Origin: Maylandia zebra
Taxonomy: Eukaryota > Chordata > Actinopteri > Cichliformes > Cichlidae
Assembly (NCBI RefSeq): GCF_041146795.1
Contig: NC_135169.1
Coordinates: 11,989,585-12,053,584, forward strand
Direction: 5' to 3'
Length of the DNA: 64,000 nucleotides
The notes beneath the pieces were generated by a model that worked only from the letters and a program-made list of their open reading frames with translations, ran no database searches and was not told where the DNA came from. This document shows positions 1-11,553 of this stretch, in pieces (within the stretch, counting starts at the first letter, position 1; each line of letters starts with the position of its first letter). Position numbers and translations under genes: made by a program.

Positions 1-855
1 ATAAAGCCAAGGTTCTCATTAAACACACTTAATATGAACTTTATTCAACTTCATACCAAACAATAATACAAACTCAATACAACCAAACAATGGCTGGTGG
101 TGGTGAAGCCTCTCGTTGAAGTCTGATTGTATTGAAGCTATGAGAAAACAACCCTGATGTTCAGCTGATGTAATACAGCAGTAAACACTCTGTGGACACA
201 TTAATGGTGTCAGTCACTGTGGTTTCAGGTCTTACTGAATGCAGCATCATGTTTAATGACAAGGATGTTCTGTATGTTTCAGGGTGGGGACAGCTGCTGA
301 CTAACAAGTCTCTTCCACATGAGCACACGGTGTGGGTCAGTTTCTCATTCAGATCCAAAACTTCATCAGCTACAAAAAGTAAGATGGCGATAACCAGTTT
401 GTTCTCAGTTTGGTGCTTTTTCCTTAAACTTCAGTTGTGCAAACACAGCCTTCCTGCTTCATTCTGTCAAACATTTTCTGGAAACATCAAAACCAAAATT
501 TGCTGTAATATTATGAATACAAACCCAATTTCTTATATTTTTTTAACTTTGTAATACATTTGATTATTTACTTTAGTTTAGTGAGTTACTGTTCGTACTG
601 TCATGAAACATCTGTAACCACATAATTTCCGCAAGGCGTTCTGATTCTGATTTTCCCTCATTTACAAACCACTGATTATACTTTAGAGTTACCTCTTATA
701 AGTTATTAATATGGGAAGAGAAACTGGCCTGTTTGGAGTTTCAATAACAAGAAAATCACATCAGCAAGATAGAAATATGGCTAATTTTATTTCATTCACA
801 CATCTACAGAGAAAGAACCCACACAGCTCTGACACAGATAATTCTAAGAGAATGG
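1..855. other. No gene recognised
   Basis: AT-rich sequence with only short open frames. I saw no conserved domain, convincing exon with splice signals, or terminal repeats. It may be intron or flank of an immune-receptor locus, since the next block is duplicated locally, but nothing here proves that. Confidence 0.5.
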
Positions 856-859
856 ATGG

Positions 860-1340
860 GTGGGTGAACAGCTACAACATGTACATACAGAGACTCATAA
901 AGGCAGCTGCTTTTCAGCATGAGAAACCACCTTTCACAGTTTCTCTTGATGCACACAAACATTGTTTCTCTTTAGTATGTGATCACCACCATGGCTCCAC
1001 TTTTACCTGTTTTCACACAGCGGCATGTATATTTAGATACTACAGTGGGAACTACAGTTTGACTTTTGTGTGCAAGGCACATTTTTATATGTCTGTACTA
1101 TAAAAACAGTAATAATTATCACTGCTACATGTATCTTAGTTCTTTGTTAACTATCTGCTGTGAGCTGATAACATAAAACAAGACATCTGCTAAACAGAAG
1201 ACCTCAGACTGAAACCACAGGCTGCATTTCCTCTTTTCTCTGTGACCTGAACTATCAGCAGACAAAAATAAGCCTGTGGCAGAGCAGACAGTAACCACCA
1301 ACAGTCCTCTACACACGTAGATATTACAGCCTGCTCAGAA
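860..1340 (+). repeat. Local segmental duplication, copy 1
   Basis: This block is clearly related to 4655-5065 in the same orientation. Shared stretches include ctgctgtgagctgataac at about 1153 and 4878, a tract around gaaaccacaggctgcatt (about 1213 and 4933), and acagtaaccaacaacagt-like sequence near the end. The copies differ by substitutions and small indels, so the duplication is not recent. No open frame is conserved between them, which suggests untranslated or intronic DNA of a duplicated locus. It could instead be a low-copy interspersed repeat. Confidence 0.7.
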
Positions 1341-1361
1341 GAGCAGGATCTATTAAAAAGT

Positions 1362-1382
1362 TTGTTTGTTTGTTTGTTTGTT
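1362..1382 (+). repeat. (GTTT)n microsatellite
   Basis: Five to six tandem gttt units directly after the duplicated block. Confidence 0.85.
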
Positions 1383-1900
1383 TCCTTTGAGAGTGGGTGC
1401 TGGGTGGATCTCGTTAACAGCCAACAAGGCATCATCTCCACAGTCAGCCTGGCGTCTTACGGACCGACCAAAGCAGTTGGTCCCTGCATCTAGCAGGAAT
1501 CTGGTGCCAGTCTTGTATCTTGCAGACAGATAGCCCCTCTGCTCTCAGGGGTTGGCCTTTGCATCTGGCAGGGCCCTGATCTGGTGTGCATGTAATGTCC
1601 TCAATGTATTGGACTGCACCATCTGTTCACGGGGAGAGACTCTGTGCACATGGAACATATAACATGGTGGAGAGATCTCCATCTCTTAATTGGAGAACGG
1701 GTGAAGAGAAAGAGGGTGAAATTGCAGGCCATCTTTGTTAAGACTGTTCAGCATTTGGCTGAACTCACAGAGAGTCTTAACAAGAAATGTAGTTATTTTA
1801 AAAAGAAAATGTGATTTTGTAATTTTGTTGTAAAAGCCCTGAAACAGACGCCAGGTACTGTAACTTATTAGTATATAATTGAAAATCTAATGGTGTTATA
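1383..1900. other. No gene recognised
   Basis: Moderately GC-rich sequence with no long frame. It reads like a decayed interspersed repeat, for example the inverted words at about 1735-1780 ('gttaagactgttcagcatttgg' reappearing loosely), but I cannot assign a family. Confidence 0.35.
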
Positions 1901-1902
1901 AC

Positions 1903-2600
1903 CAGTGTTGGTCAAATCAGTAACTAATTACTGATTACTTCCCCAAAAAAGTAATCCCATTATGTTACTGATTACTTTATTTAAAGTAATTAGTTTCTTA
2001 GTTACTTTTTAAAAACATGATTTACAACCTGAATAGGTGATAAAGCGATAGATCTTTCAGCCCAATTCTACTTTTTCTGCATAACCCATCATACAAAATG
2101 TAATCAAATGGAAAAGTCTCTTTTTAAAACTTGTTTTATTAGTTTTAATCTTTTAACTTTATGCATCAAGCAAAAATTAAATTATATGCAACATTCTCTG
2201 ACTGGAAGAAATTTGTTTAACATTTAAACCAATTTTCTGCACATTCCAGCACATAAAATTAAATATTTTTTTGTGTTTACACTCAGTCTTTTAAATAAAT
2301 GCAAGTGAAACACAGCAGAAAATAAATCAAATCAAACACTCAGCGGTCCTGTTGCTCTATTTTCACCTGTAAAGCAGGAGGTTTGCCCTGGTGCAGGTTT
2401 GCCGCAGCGGTCAGTGGAAGAATCTGCGAGTTTCTCTGTGAATTTCCCATTACATCGTAGCGCACTCGGTGCTTGCTTGGAAGTTTAGAGGTTTTTTCGC
2501 TGTAAAAAGAAGTTTTCTTCCCATGCAGTGAACAGCGGATGCTAATGTTTTTGTCACTTTTTATGGAATCAAACTCAAAGTAAGGTCAGTACTTCCTTTT
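1903..2600. mobile_element. hAT-like non-autonomous element, 3' end lost
   Basis: It begins cagtgttgg and is followed by many GTAACT/AGTTAC-type words (for example gtaactaattactgatta), the same terminal design as the complete element at 7891-11411. The expected closing cccaacactg is not present downstream, so the 3' boundary is approximate and the copy is probably truncated or fused to the next repeat. No transposase frame is visible. Confidence 0.6.
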
Positions 2601-2639
2601 TTTTTTGCCTGTCCCATTTGGTTCTTTAGCTGTCAGAAT

Positions 2640-4640
2640 TGTTGTCTGAAGACCAACAAGGATACCCAATGGATTTACTTTGCCAAATGGATCACCACGG
2701 CCTTACCGTATTGGTCCATTTGATCAACCTTTGTTGTTATTGTTTATTTTTATTTTATTTTCAGTTGTTACAGACGGGACAGACATGACTGAGGGATAGG
2801 AAAGGGAGAAAGAAAGAGGAAGGAAAAGAAAAACAGAAGGGAAGAGGGACAGTGAGAAAGGTCACTTAAAAGAGAAAGAAGAGAAAAAAAAATCTCCTGG
2901 ATCACCTGTTGAGAGAAAAAGAAGAGAAAACAAGCAAAAAAACAGAGCAACATACTAAACACAACACCATCACGTTAATCTAGCTAAGTGTAAACAGCAG
3001 TACATATTAATTATTGAATGTTGTTGTGTAGCAAGCAGGACCGACAGCGCACAATGTGCTTGGAACTAGCAGCCAATAGAGGTGTAGTTTATGTCTATGA
3101 ACAGTGAACACTCGAGTGCACACCTGTGTGGATCAGTGCGCTTGTATTCAAAAGGTTTCCCCATGTCATGGTCTACAAGAGGATGTAGCGAGCCATAGCC
3201 CTGTCCCCCAGGGCATGAAGCAGGCATGGAGGAGATCCAGCCTCCAGACATCCAGAGGCCCCAGAGTGCGAGAGCCCAAGGAGGACCACCAGAGGGGCAT
3301 CCGTGCCACCCTCCTGGGAAGAGCTGAGGAGAGCCCCAGACGAGGTGTCACCCAGTAGCCACCGAGCAGAAGCTAGAGGGGGCTGCACCGGCGTGCCCGC
3401 CGGCTCTGCCGGCAGCCAGCTGTGCCAGGGTGAACCGAGCCGCAGGCCCAGAGGCCGGAGGCCTGAGGGCCCCCTTCACCCCGGAAGAGGCCTGACCGAG
3501 CAACAGGCGCCAGGCCCCGCCAAGTAGTCACCGGGAGTGAGCTGGTACATACCTGAACACCCAGCCCCGGACACCAAGAACCACCAACGCACCGACCCCT
3601 GAGGGCATCAGTTACCGGCAGGGAGTGGGAGTGTGGTGAGGGGAGATAGGCCTGGGAGGGCCTGGGAGTTCCCAGAGAGGTGGAGTGTAAGACCCGACCT
3701 GACATATAGACACAGACAAACAGGCACACACAGACACAAACATGCATTCCCACCCTCATGCACACATATACAAATACTTAACACTCACCCAACGTAGGGA
3801 TAGACATACATGGACACTGTACACACAATCACACTCCCCAAACAAACTCTATACCCCGGGTCCAGGTACCATCGCCCCTAGAGGGGGAAACGGCACCTAG
3901 ACCCAGGAGGTGTTACCCTTTCCCCCGGGGTGGAGGCAAGCAGACCGCCCCACGCTCTGCAGCAGCAGGGAGGCCCCGCATCCCAGATCCCAATCGGACG
4001 GCCAACACCTCCTCCCAGCCCCCCCACCCCGATGGCCAGCAGAGAACAGGGGTGTGTGAAGACCCTAAACCTCCCTCCTCTCGCTCATGTGTAGTGTTGC
4101 TGCGTGTTGTTGTAAGGTGCATTTAAAACACGGTTTTTCAATTATAAGTTAAAATGTGACAGCAAAGAAAATGTAAAAAGGAAAACTACTGTTATGTTCA
4201 ACAGCTGTCCCAATAAAAGAGATAATAATATAAAAAAAAACACGGGAGAGCATGGTGCTGCTGCCAGAGAGCAGCAGGTGTCAGCACGGCCCCTCCCGAG
4301 AACCCTCAATGTCTACATGGATTTAAAATTGAGAGGTGGGCACCGGTGCCAGAGATGGGGTTGAATACACAGACCGTCCACTGGACGCCGTTAACGTGCC
4401 CACCCTCAAGGCCCTATATGTATGTGTTATGAGAGTGTGAGTAATGTGGATGTCTAAGTTGTGGAATAAAATTGAGGCACAGGTGGCCAGAAGGGGACGG
4501 GGGGGGGGGGGGGGGGGGAGATGCCTCCCCTGCACCCTGATGACACACCCGCACCCCAAGGCCCTACTTGTGTGGGTGGGTGTGTTGGAGCGGGAAGAGG
4601 GAGGCAGCCGGGGATGGGGAGGAAAAGAAGGGAGGAGCAA
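2640..4640. repeat. GC-rich interspersed repeat, class uncertain
   Basis: A purine-rich tract (2780-2960, gaaagaaagaggaagg-type) is followed by about 1.1 kb of GC-rich sequence (3170-4100) with overlapping open frames on both strands, short CACA-rich runs at 3715-3850, and a run of about 20 G at 4499-4518. Several frames of 60-130 codons exist, but none has a recognisable domain and they overlap in antisense, as expected from base composition. The layout resembles the 5' untranslated region of a fish LINE (inference). I would not annotate a protein here. Confidence 0.4.
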
Positions 4641-4654
4641 GATGCCCCTTTTTT

Positions 4655-5065
4655 AAATATATTAACTTTTACAGCATGTACATGCACAGACTCTCGGAGG
4701 AAGCAACTTTTCAGGGTGAGAAACAAATATTTCACAGCTTCTCTTGGTGCCCACATACATCTTTATTCTTTAATGTGTCATCACCACAATGACACACTGT
4801 ATAAAAATGTGCCATGCAGACAGAAATTAAAGTGAACATTTAAACTTTGCATTTGTCTGGATTCCTTTTTAACTCTCTGCTGTGAGCTGATAACATAAAA
4901 CAAGAACTTTGCAACAAAGGAAACTTCAGGCTGAAACCACAGGCTGCATTTCCTCTACTCTTAGTGGCCCAGTCTATCATTAGATTAAAAAAACTGCCTG
5001 TGAGAGACCGACAGTAACCAACAACAGTGTTTTACACACATGTGGTTATTGCAGGTTGTTCAAAA
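4655..5065 (+). repeat. Local segmental duplication, copy 2
   Basis: Partner of 860-1340, same strand, about 3.8 kb away. Shared words include ctgctgtgagctgataac, aaaccacaggctgcattt and acagtaaccaacaacagt. It lies between the GC-rich repeat and the Penelope fragment. Confidence 0.7.
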
Positions 5066-5156
5066 GAACAAATATGTTATTCATTATTGTGAGGTTTGCA
5101 GTGTGATCTTGTATTTCTTTGCAACTCTGAATTTGTTGGATTTTTTTTCAGTGGTC

Positions 5157-6057
5157 AAAGGAGCTTGCAAAGAAAAGCGTCTGGACTTCTTTAAGTTGCT
5201 TGAAGACGTTTCACCTCTCATCCGAGAAGCTTCTTCAGTTCTAAGGTCAAATGGTGGAGAGTCCCGGATATAAACCTAGTGGGAGTATCCCCCCACAGAG
5301 GGACAAAAGGACCCCCTGATGATCCTCTAATCGCCTGAGCCAAGGTGTGAAACTGGGTGTGGGTCCCAATCAGCCAGAATTTCGGGTGAGTTCATTGTGA
5401 AACCTGGCCCCACCTTATCATGCGAATTCCTGAGGTCAGATGGCCCAGGATGTGAGTGGTCGTTAAGGCGTCTGGGAAGGGATCTCAAAACTGGATTATA
5501 GATGGCAGAGAGTTGGTGTCGTAAACCACCGCCTCTGTTCAAAGATGGTCGCTCACAGTGGACATAGATGGCTTCTTTCACTCCTCTTTCAAACCATCTG
5601 TCTTCTCTGTCCAAAATGTGAACATTGGCATCCTCGAAAGAGTGTCCTTTATCCTTAAGATGCAGATGGACTGCTGAGTCTTGTCCTGTGGAGGTGGCTC
5701 TTCTATGTTGGGCCATGCGCTTGTGAAGTGGCTGTTTGGTCTCTCCAATGTAGAGGTCTGGGCATTCCTCACTGCACTGTACAGCATACACCACATTGTT
5801 AAGTCTGTGTTTTGGCATTTTGTCTTTCGGGTGAACCAGTTTTTGTCTGAGCGTGTTGCTGGGTCTGAAATGCACCGGGATGTCATGCTTGGAGAAAACC
5901 CTCCTGAGTTTTTCTGATACACCGGCTACATAGGGGATGAAAATGTTTCCTTTAGAGTGTTGGGCCCGCTGAGCCTTGTCCACAAACTTGTAAACCTCTT
6001 CTAAGATTGGAGAGGGTAGAAGGATTTCCAGTTCCTGCAGAGTCTGGCTGATCTTGA
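5157..6057 (-). mobile_element. Penelope-like element, 3' part
   Basis: The minus strand encodes the C-terminal region of a Penelope-like retroelement and its 3' untranslated sequence. Fish carry many copies of this type, and the 3' tail at about 5160-5340 is characteristic. The upstream edge, at 6057, abuts the hAT element that starts at 6058. The reverse transcriptase core is not present, so this is a 5'-truncated copy. Confidence 0.85.
5327..5983 (-). CDS. Penelope GIY-YIG endonuclease domain (partial)
   Basis: A 218-codon open frame. In Penelope-like elements a GIY-YIG nuclease follows the reverse transcriptase and nicks target DNA. Here the core is visible at residues about 65-150: VVYAVQC (the GIY-like strand), then DLYIGETKQPLHKRMAQHR (YIG plus the conserved Arg helix), and later a Glu-containing segment ERGVKEAIYV. 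The cysteines at CSEEC match the fish subfamily. The frame starts inside the element (residues before the first Met, such as EVYKFVDKAQRAQ, continue in frame upstream), so the Met is not a real start. The RT is missing. An antisense frame at 5681-5917 is a shadow. Confidence 0.85.
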   Translation of the reverse strand: MDKAQRAQHSKGNIFIPYVAGVSEKLRRVFSKHDIPVHFRPSNTLRQKLVHPKDKMPKHRLNNVVYAVQCSEECPDLYIGETKQPLHKRMAQHRRATSTGQDSAVHLHLKDKGHSFEDANVHILDREDRWFERGVKEAIYVHCERPSLNRGGGLRHQLSAIYNPVLRSLPRRLNDHSHPGPSDLRNSHDKVGPGFTMNSPEILADWDPHPVSHLGSGD

Positions 6058-6445
6058 TAGAGCTGGGCGATAGAACGATAACGATATGTATCGCGATATA
6101 ACTTTTTCTCGATAGAAAAATTAAACTATCGCGATAGACCTCGCCGCTCTTGTCCTCTTAAAAAAAAAAGAAAAGAACAGCCAATCCAAATTAAGTAACG
6201 CAGAGCCGAACCAATCACAACCGCAGCATCACATCACGTGACTTGTTACGTACAGCACAAGTGCCAAGCCGCACATGTGTATTTGTTTGGGAAGCAGCCA
6301 GCCACCATACCGCCCGGGTAATGGAGGAAATGAGTGTGCCGACTAGAGAAATCAACCGAGCGTGACCGAAGGGAAAACAGATGATGGTTCCAATGCCGGA
6401 GAGATTGTCGAACGGAAGAGCCATAGAAGTTCCGTAGTGTGAAGG

Positions 6446-6523
6446 TATTTCGGCTATTTCAAGTCTGACAAAAAACAGAGTAGCGTGCACTGTAAATTGT
6501 GCCGAAAGCAAGTCTGGAAATAC
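6446..6523 (+). pseudogene. BED zinc-finger fragment of a hAT transposase
   Basis: Reading + frame from 6446 gives YFGYFKSDKKQSSVHC followed by KLCRKQV: the aromatic W/YF.F motif and the first CxxC pair of a BED finger, the DNA-binding domain at the N-terminus of hAT transposases and ZBED proteins. The His-containing second half is interrupted by the MITE that begins 18 bases later at 6541. This fragment shows the parent element was a hAT. Confidence 0.7.
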
Positions 6524-6540
6524 AATAAACTGGTGCATGC

Positions 6541-7081
6541 GCTACGTCCACACGTACCCGGGTATTTTGAAAATGCAGATTTTTCTATGCGTTTGCAACT
6601 TTCGTCCACACGTAAACGGCGTTTTTGGTCACTGAAAAGGAAGATTTTTAAAAACTCCGTTTTTGCATTTACGTGTGGACGAGAAAAACGGAGAAAACGC
6701 AGCGTCAAAGGTGTGCGCATTTTTTGACGTCACACTGTGCGCCACGTTATTGTTTTGGTGAAATGAATTTCTACAATACTGTTAATTCTACTCTCTGCAG
6801 TGTTTAAATGCTTACATATACACACAGTTACTGTCCCTCCACACATATGACTCGGTTCTGCTTCTATGCCCCAGCTTTGTTTACTTTTCCCACCGAGGCT
6901 TCTAGACTTCTGATTGGCCAACATTTCTGCACGGTTAGGAATCTAGCTCCACCTGCTGCTTTGGCATGTTCATAGCAGCGTTTTCCTTCATTTCTGCCTT
7001 TATGTGTGGACGGGATTATTTTTTAAAACGAAAACGGAAAATCTCCGTTTTCAAAAATACCCGTGTATGTGTGGACGTAGC
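6541..7081. mobile_element. Nested MITE with gctacgtccacac ends
   Basis: Starts gctacgtccacacgtacccg and ends with the inverse, cgtgtatgtgtggacgtagc. Sub-terminal inverted stretches rich in aaaacggag/ctccgttttt extend about 100 bases inward on each side. It sits inside the BED finger of the surrounding hAT. No coding potential; I see no clear target duplication. Confidence 0.75.
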
Positions 7082-7639
7082 CTCCATCTCTGACTGGAAG
7101 CGCTAATTCGTCATTCGGCTTTTGTCAGACTAAAGTAACTGTTAAAACTGTTTGAAAAGCTAAGCTATACAACAAGGAGAGATTGAGAATTTCCTTTTAG
7201 TGCTCAGTTTATTTGATATTGACAAAAGTTAGTCAGTTTTGTCTGTTCTTCTGTAAAACAAACTAAGATTTATTTTTAGAATTAATATTTTGTTTCTAAG
7301 TGGAACTGACAATTTAGTAGTCTGTTTCGTTTGTTCTATTTTGAAACTTAAACGCTTTAGCGGCTGCCTTTTGTGTAGTTTGCAATATTTGCCTTTATTT
7401 ATCTGAAAAAGTCTCATGTTCCTTAAGTACATCTACCCTGTTGAACTTATTATGGGAAATAAATATTTAAATAAAAACAAGCTGCTGATTATTTCACATT
7501 TTACTTGTGAGCAACGGCACATTTAAATCTTACAAATATAGTTATTTGGCTTATATCGTGATAGATATCGTTATCGCCTGAAATGAAAAAAACATATCGT
7601 GATATGAAAAAATCTTATATCGCCCAGCTCTAGGTTAGG

Positions 7640-7705
7640 GTTGTCCAGGGTGTGAAGGGTCTGTGATGATTTTCCCTGCCCGTTTCCTGGTTCTATCTAT
7701 GGAAA
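7640..7705 (-). mobile_element. L2-type LINE scrap
   Basis: The minus strand reads RTRKRAGKIITDPSHPGQP, the C-terminal signature of L2/CR1-like reverse transcriptases. Only a few tens of codons remain, directly beside the hAT right end. Confidence 0.5.
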
Positions 7706-8582
7706 CACTGAAGTTGAGATATTTTGTTTAATAAACCAAACATTTCATTGAGATTATTGGTTAAATTATTATTATAGGTTAACTGTATATTTACTGAAGA
7801 GCTGCGGCTTAATACATGTGGATTTTCTCTCCGTGCATGTGTGGCACCCCAGAGAGGGAATGGCCACATTAATATTATGTTGTTTAAAACCAGTGTTGGG
7901 TAAGTTACTTTAAATTAGTAACTTAGTTACATTACTAGTTACTTCTATCAAAAGTAACTCAGTTACTTTAAGTTACTCGTTACTTTCAGAGTAACTAGTT
8001 ACTAGGGAAAGTAACTTTGGTTTTACTCAGAATTCTCTTGTTAATGTGTTGCTTCCGTAACTGGATACCCAGCAAGATTGCCAGTCTTCTAGATTGCTTA
8101 CTTGCCACAAGTGCACTGTGCCACCTACCAATAGAAAGGAAAAAATAATGTGCACATATCCACGAGAGAAATCCCACACCTGATTCTATCCTAGCCTGCT
8201 TTTTACATCCAACACAAAAACTGCAGTCGTGGTGCTTTCGATTGTACTCAGAACTCGGAAATTCTGCCTTCTGAATAGGAAGATGTAGGTAACACCAGAC
8301 TGCAGATGAGCTGCATACAGAGCTGGACTGGGACAAAAAAATCGTCCCGGGCATTTTGACTAGAGACCGGCCCACCATTACAGGAAAAATTATAAAGCCT
8401 TTGAATGAAAACAAACACTGTTGTGACAGTGATGTACACTGTTCTGATGGTATATATGTATCAATTAGGGGTGCAACGATATTCGTATCGATATTGAACC
8501 GTTCGATACAGTGCTTTCGGTTCGGTACGCATATGTATCGAACAATACAACATTTGTAATTTATTTTATCAACTTTCCTTCT

Positions 8583-8700
8583 GACGATGCTGTCTGTGTG
8601 GAGCGCTCAGTGAATCTGCGTTCGACTACTCCGCCTAGGCTGCACTGTCGAGCGCAGATCCACTGAGCGCTCCACACAGACAGCATAGTCAGAAGGAAGA
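8583..8700. repeat. Internal inverted repeat of hAT family C
   Basis: The arm beginning ccttctgacgatgctgtctg is repeated in inverse orientation ending cagacagcatagtcagaagg, with about 20 bases of spacer around tccgcctaggctgcac. The same palindrome is present in copy 2 (about 23877-23997), so it belongs to the element. Confidence 0.8.
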
Positions 8701-9300
8701 GCGCAGGGCAAGCTAGCGAGACAGAAGTTAAGCTCTCCTTACAACATGGACCTCCCCCACCCTCATTCAGATCTGGCGTTTGGAATTATTTTGGTTTTCA
8801 TGTGACGTATGACCCTGAAGGTAAGCGAGTCATGGACTAAAGTAAAACAGTATGTTGGATGTGCCATGCAATGCTCAATTACATGGGTGGGAACTAGTGT
8901 GTTAGCGCAGTTAGCTCGTTAACGTGTTGGCCGTCTAGCCCCATGCACGGGGCGATCGGCGGTAGCTCGTTAACGGAGATTTGCCGTGTTGTGGCGTTAA
9001 GGTCATTTCAACGAGATTAACCTGAAAGCACTAGTGGGAACACAACGAATATGACTGCACATTTACGCCGACATCATCGTAGCGCAAAGACAAGTGGAAG
9101 CAGACAAAAACAAGCAAGCATGCTACTAACTTTAGCCGAGTCATTTAGACAGCTGTTAGCACATGATTCTCCTTATATGTTTAATATGCTGCTGAGAATA
9201 TAGCCCAGAAGAAGCGGATAGTATAGCTTTTATTTTGGAAAGAGACATTTCTCTGTAATAAACTCTCTTTTCCAAAGATGAGTGATTCCTCAATCAGATA

Positions 9301-9990
9301 CAGGGCTTGCAATATCGCTAGCCCCGGGACGTCGGGCTAGCGATTTTTTTCAGTCAGGCTACCAAAATCTATCTCTTCCCTGCCCGTCGGGCTATTGTAG
9401 GAAGGAAAAATATATGTCAATGCTTTTGCATTCTTTCAGAAATGTAGCTGGGTAATTATGTCATTGGCATCGGTGAGCCACTGTCAATATGTGACATATT
9501 GAAATCGCGTTTGAATTTGCTTTCACTTTGCAATCGTGCGAACTGTGTATAGAGAGCGACAGCACTGATCTGTGAGTGATGATAATTTGCGCACCAATTC
9601 CTCTGACATCGTCTTATTAATCGTTAGCTTACTATGCAAACATGACAAGTGAAATCTCCCACAGCAAGCTTAAACATGTGAGAGGTTGATCGCGCAGAGC
9701 ATCGCTGAGCTTATGTGAGTGCGTGTGTAAAAGCAACAGGATATATATTTTAGTTCTGCTGAGCCAAATAAGACAGGTCAGGGTGAAGAAGTGACAGCCA
9801 AAGAAAAGCTTACCACAAAATGGAGAAGTTATGACAAATCAGACTATAAGGCACAAAGAAAGTGCAGCTTTATGGTTTCATGGACAAAAGAATTTCTGTG
9901 GCTGCAATATGACGAGCTAAATAACCAGGGCTGCACATAAGTGGTCCGCAGGTGTGCATTCGCTGTCAAAAAAAAAAAACACGCACAAGG
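9301..9990 (+). pseudogene. 5' part of a second hAT with TTF-type finger relic
   Basis: Begins cagggcttgcaa and continues with gctagcccgacgtc-like sequence. It shares about 690 bp with 27676-28370. At about 9793-9940 the + strand reads AKEKLTTKWRSYDKSDY and then a KCSFMVSWTKEFLWLQYDE-like segment: the start of the TTF-type zinc finger found before hAT transposase cores. The frame then breaks at gctgcacataag. It is a captured fragment inside family C, not an independent insertion, since copy 2 carries it in the same position. Confidence 0.7.
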
Positions 9991-11553
9991 GTTAGGGTTA
10001 AATTTAAAAACTGTACTTTTGAGTTAAAATATATATTTATAATCTTAATAAATGACAAATTAAAAAGGCAAGAACATTTTTTTTGTATCGAAAAAATATC
10101 GAACCGTGACACCAAAGTATCGAACCGAACCGAACCGTGAATTTTGTGTATCGTTGCACCCCTAGTATCAATCTATCAATTGTTTGTTGCAAGATTCAGA
10201 TAATTATTTTTTTAAAAGTGAGACATTTTAAATGAGAATAAGAAAGTATTTCCTTGTGCCCCCCTTTCCCTTTTAATGCCCTACATGGACCCCTGGCAAC
10301 ACTTTGCTAGACCCGCCCCTGCACAGTTACCAGCTGTCAGGTACTTAGAAAAGGATCCTGGTGTTATTTGTCTCTCAGAAACAGTTCATAACTTCCCTTC
10401 AACTCATTCATGTTAACTAAAAGGTAAACCTGTTTCTCCATCACAGCTCTGATGATTCAGTAAGGACATCTCCTGGTTTCATCTTCATGTTTCCCTCTCA
10501 TCACATAACCAAACCGATATCATGACCAGCAGGTTTACAGCTGTGACTCCAGCCAACATCAGCTGATACTAGAAAGTAATATTAAATAAATTCTAACAAC
10601 AGCTGATCAAGCTTAAAAGTGCTGCTGTTGTTTACCACGACATCCGCTGGTTTCCTCTTTCTGGCGCAAAGTGGGCGATAAATAAACAAGAGGGAAAAAC
10701 CGATCAGCTGATCATTGATCAGTTTCATGATTGAAGTAGAAACAGGAGAGGGAGGGTGAGAGAATGAGAGAAGAAGAGGCAGCTGTGCAGCGTAAACACA
10801 GAATAACTCCAGCTTTGTGTCTTTTTCATTGTAGCTGAAGTCTGGGACAAACTGTGTTCCTTTTCACCTCAATACGAAACGCATGATATTTTCTCTGAAT
10901 ACGAGACGGTTCCGTTGTTTACGGGACGGTTGGCAACTCTAATAATTAACCTTATGAACAAAATAAAGTTCAACATCAGTATCATAGCACCCACCCAGCT
11001 GTATAGAAACTCCGTCATGCTAGCTAGCACGCAGTACGAAAAAGTCAGCATAACGAAAATAAGCTCCACCTAAACTTGGTTTATATGTGACTGAGATACA
11101 CTGCAGGTCATAACTTCTTACCTGAAGTTCAGTTCACCTGATACTCGGACCGGCGGCTGCTTCGGGTCCCTCCTCTTGCCTCCCTTTTCCTTCATCCACC
11201 TGCTGGCTTCCACCACTTGCTAATGTTATTGAATATGTGGAAGCTCCGCGATAGCCACCACACGAAGTAACGAATAACGAGCCTACCTAAATCCCAGTAA
11301 CGAGTAACGCGTTCCCGGTTTTGGCATAATAAATAGTTACCGTGCTCGTTACCACAATAATAACGTAGTTACTGTAACGCATTACTTAATAACGCGTTAG
11401 TCCCAACACTGTTTAAAACACATGTGTATGGGAAATTTTTCATTAGGATAAGGGGGGGGGGGCATTGTATGTTGGAAAGCAGTGGGGAACTTTGGTGGTT
11501 GCTCCAGGGTTCCGGGGTGCAGTAAGGGCAGCCCACCTTCCGCTGCTTCCTTT

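Larger units (their letters stand above)
6058..7632 (+). mobile_element. hAT-like element with terminal inverted repeats and BED relic
   Basis: The ends tagagctgggcgata and tatcgcccagctcta are inverted repeats, followed inward by cgataacgatatgtatcgcg and its counterpart near 7560. The left flank is Penelope 3' sequence and the right flank an L2 scrap; I find no target-site duplication. The interior holds only a BED zinc-finger segment (6446-6523) and a nested MITE (6541-7081). No catalytic transposase part remains, so the copy is non-autonomous. Confidence 0.75.
8466..10164 (+). mobile_element. Nested hAT family C, copy 1, with 8-bp target duplication
   Basis: Ends taggggtgcaacgata and tatcgttgcacccccta-type sequence (to 10164) are inverted, with direct repeats gtatcaat at 8458-8465 and 10165-10172. 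Subterminal words such as ttcggttcggtac and cgaaccgaaccg recur. An internal block from 9301 to about 9990 is the 5' portion of another hAT family and carries a TTF-finger relic. A second copy of the same composite lies at 22842-24108 in the opposite orientation. Confidence 0.9.
7891..11411. mobile_element. hAT element with 8-bp target duplication
   Basis: Ends cagtgttggg (7891) and cccaacactg (11411) are exact inverted repeats, flanked by the 8-bp direct repeat tttaaaac (7883-7890 and 11412-11419). An 8-bp duplication and CAG...CTG termini are hallmarks of hAT. Both ends are packed with GTAACT/AGTTAC words that can bind a transposase. No transposase frame is visible, so it is non-autonomous. 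Another hAT (8466-10164) is nested inside and accounts for almost half the length. Confidence 0.9.

Noticed and set aside
3104-3765. Overlapping 60-130 codon frames on both strands
   Set aside because: GC-rich repeat; frames overlap in antisense and show no domain.
5681-5917. Plus-strand frame opposite the Penelope nuclease
   Set aside because: Antisense shadow of the GIY-YIG frame.
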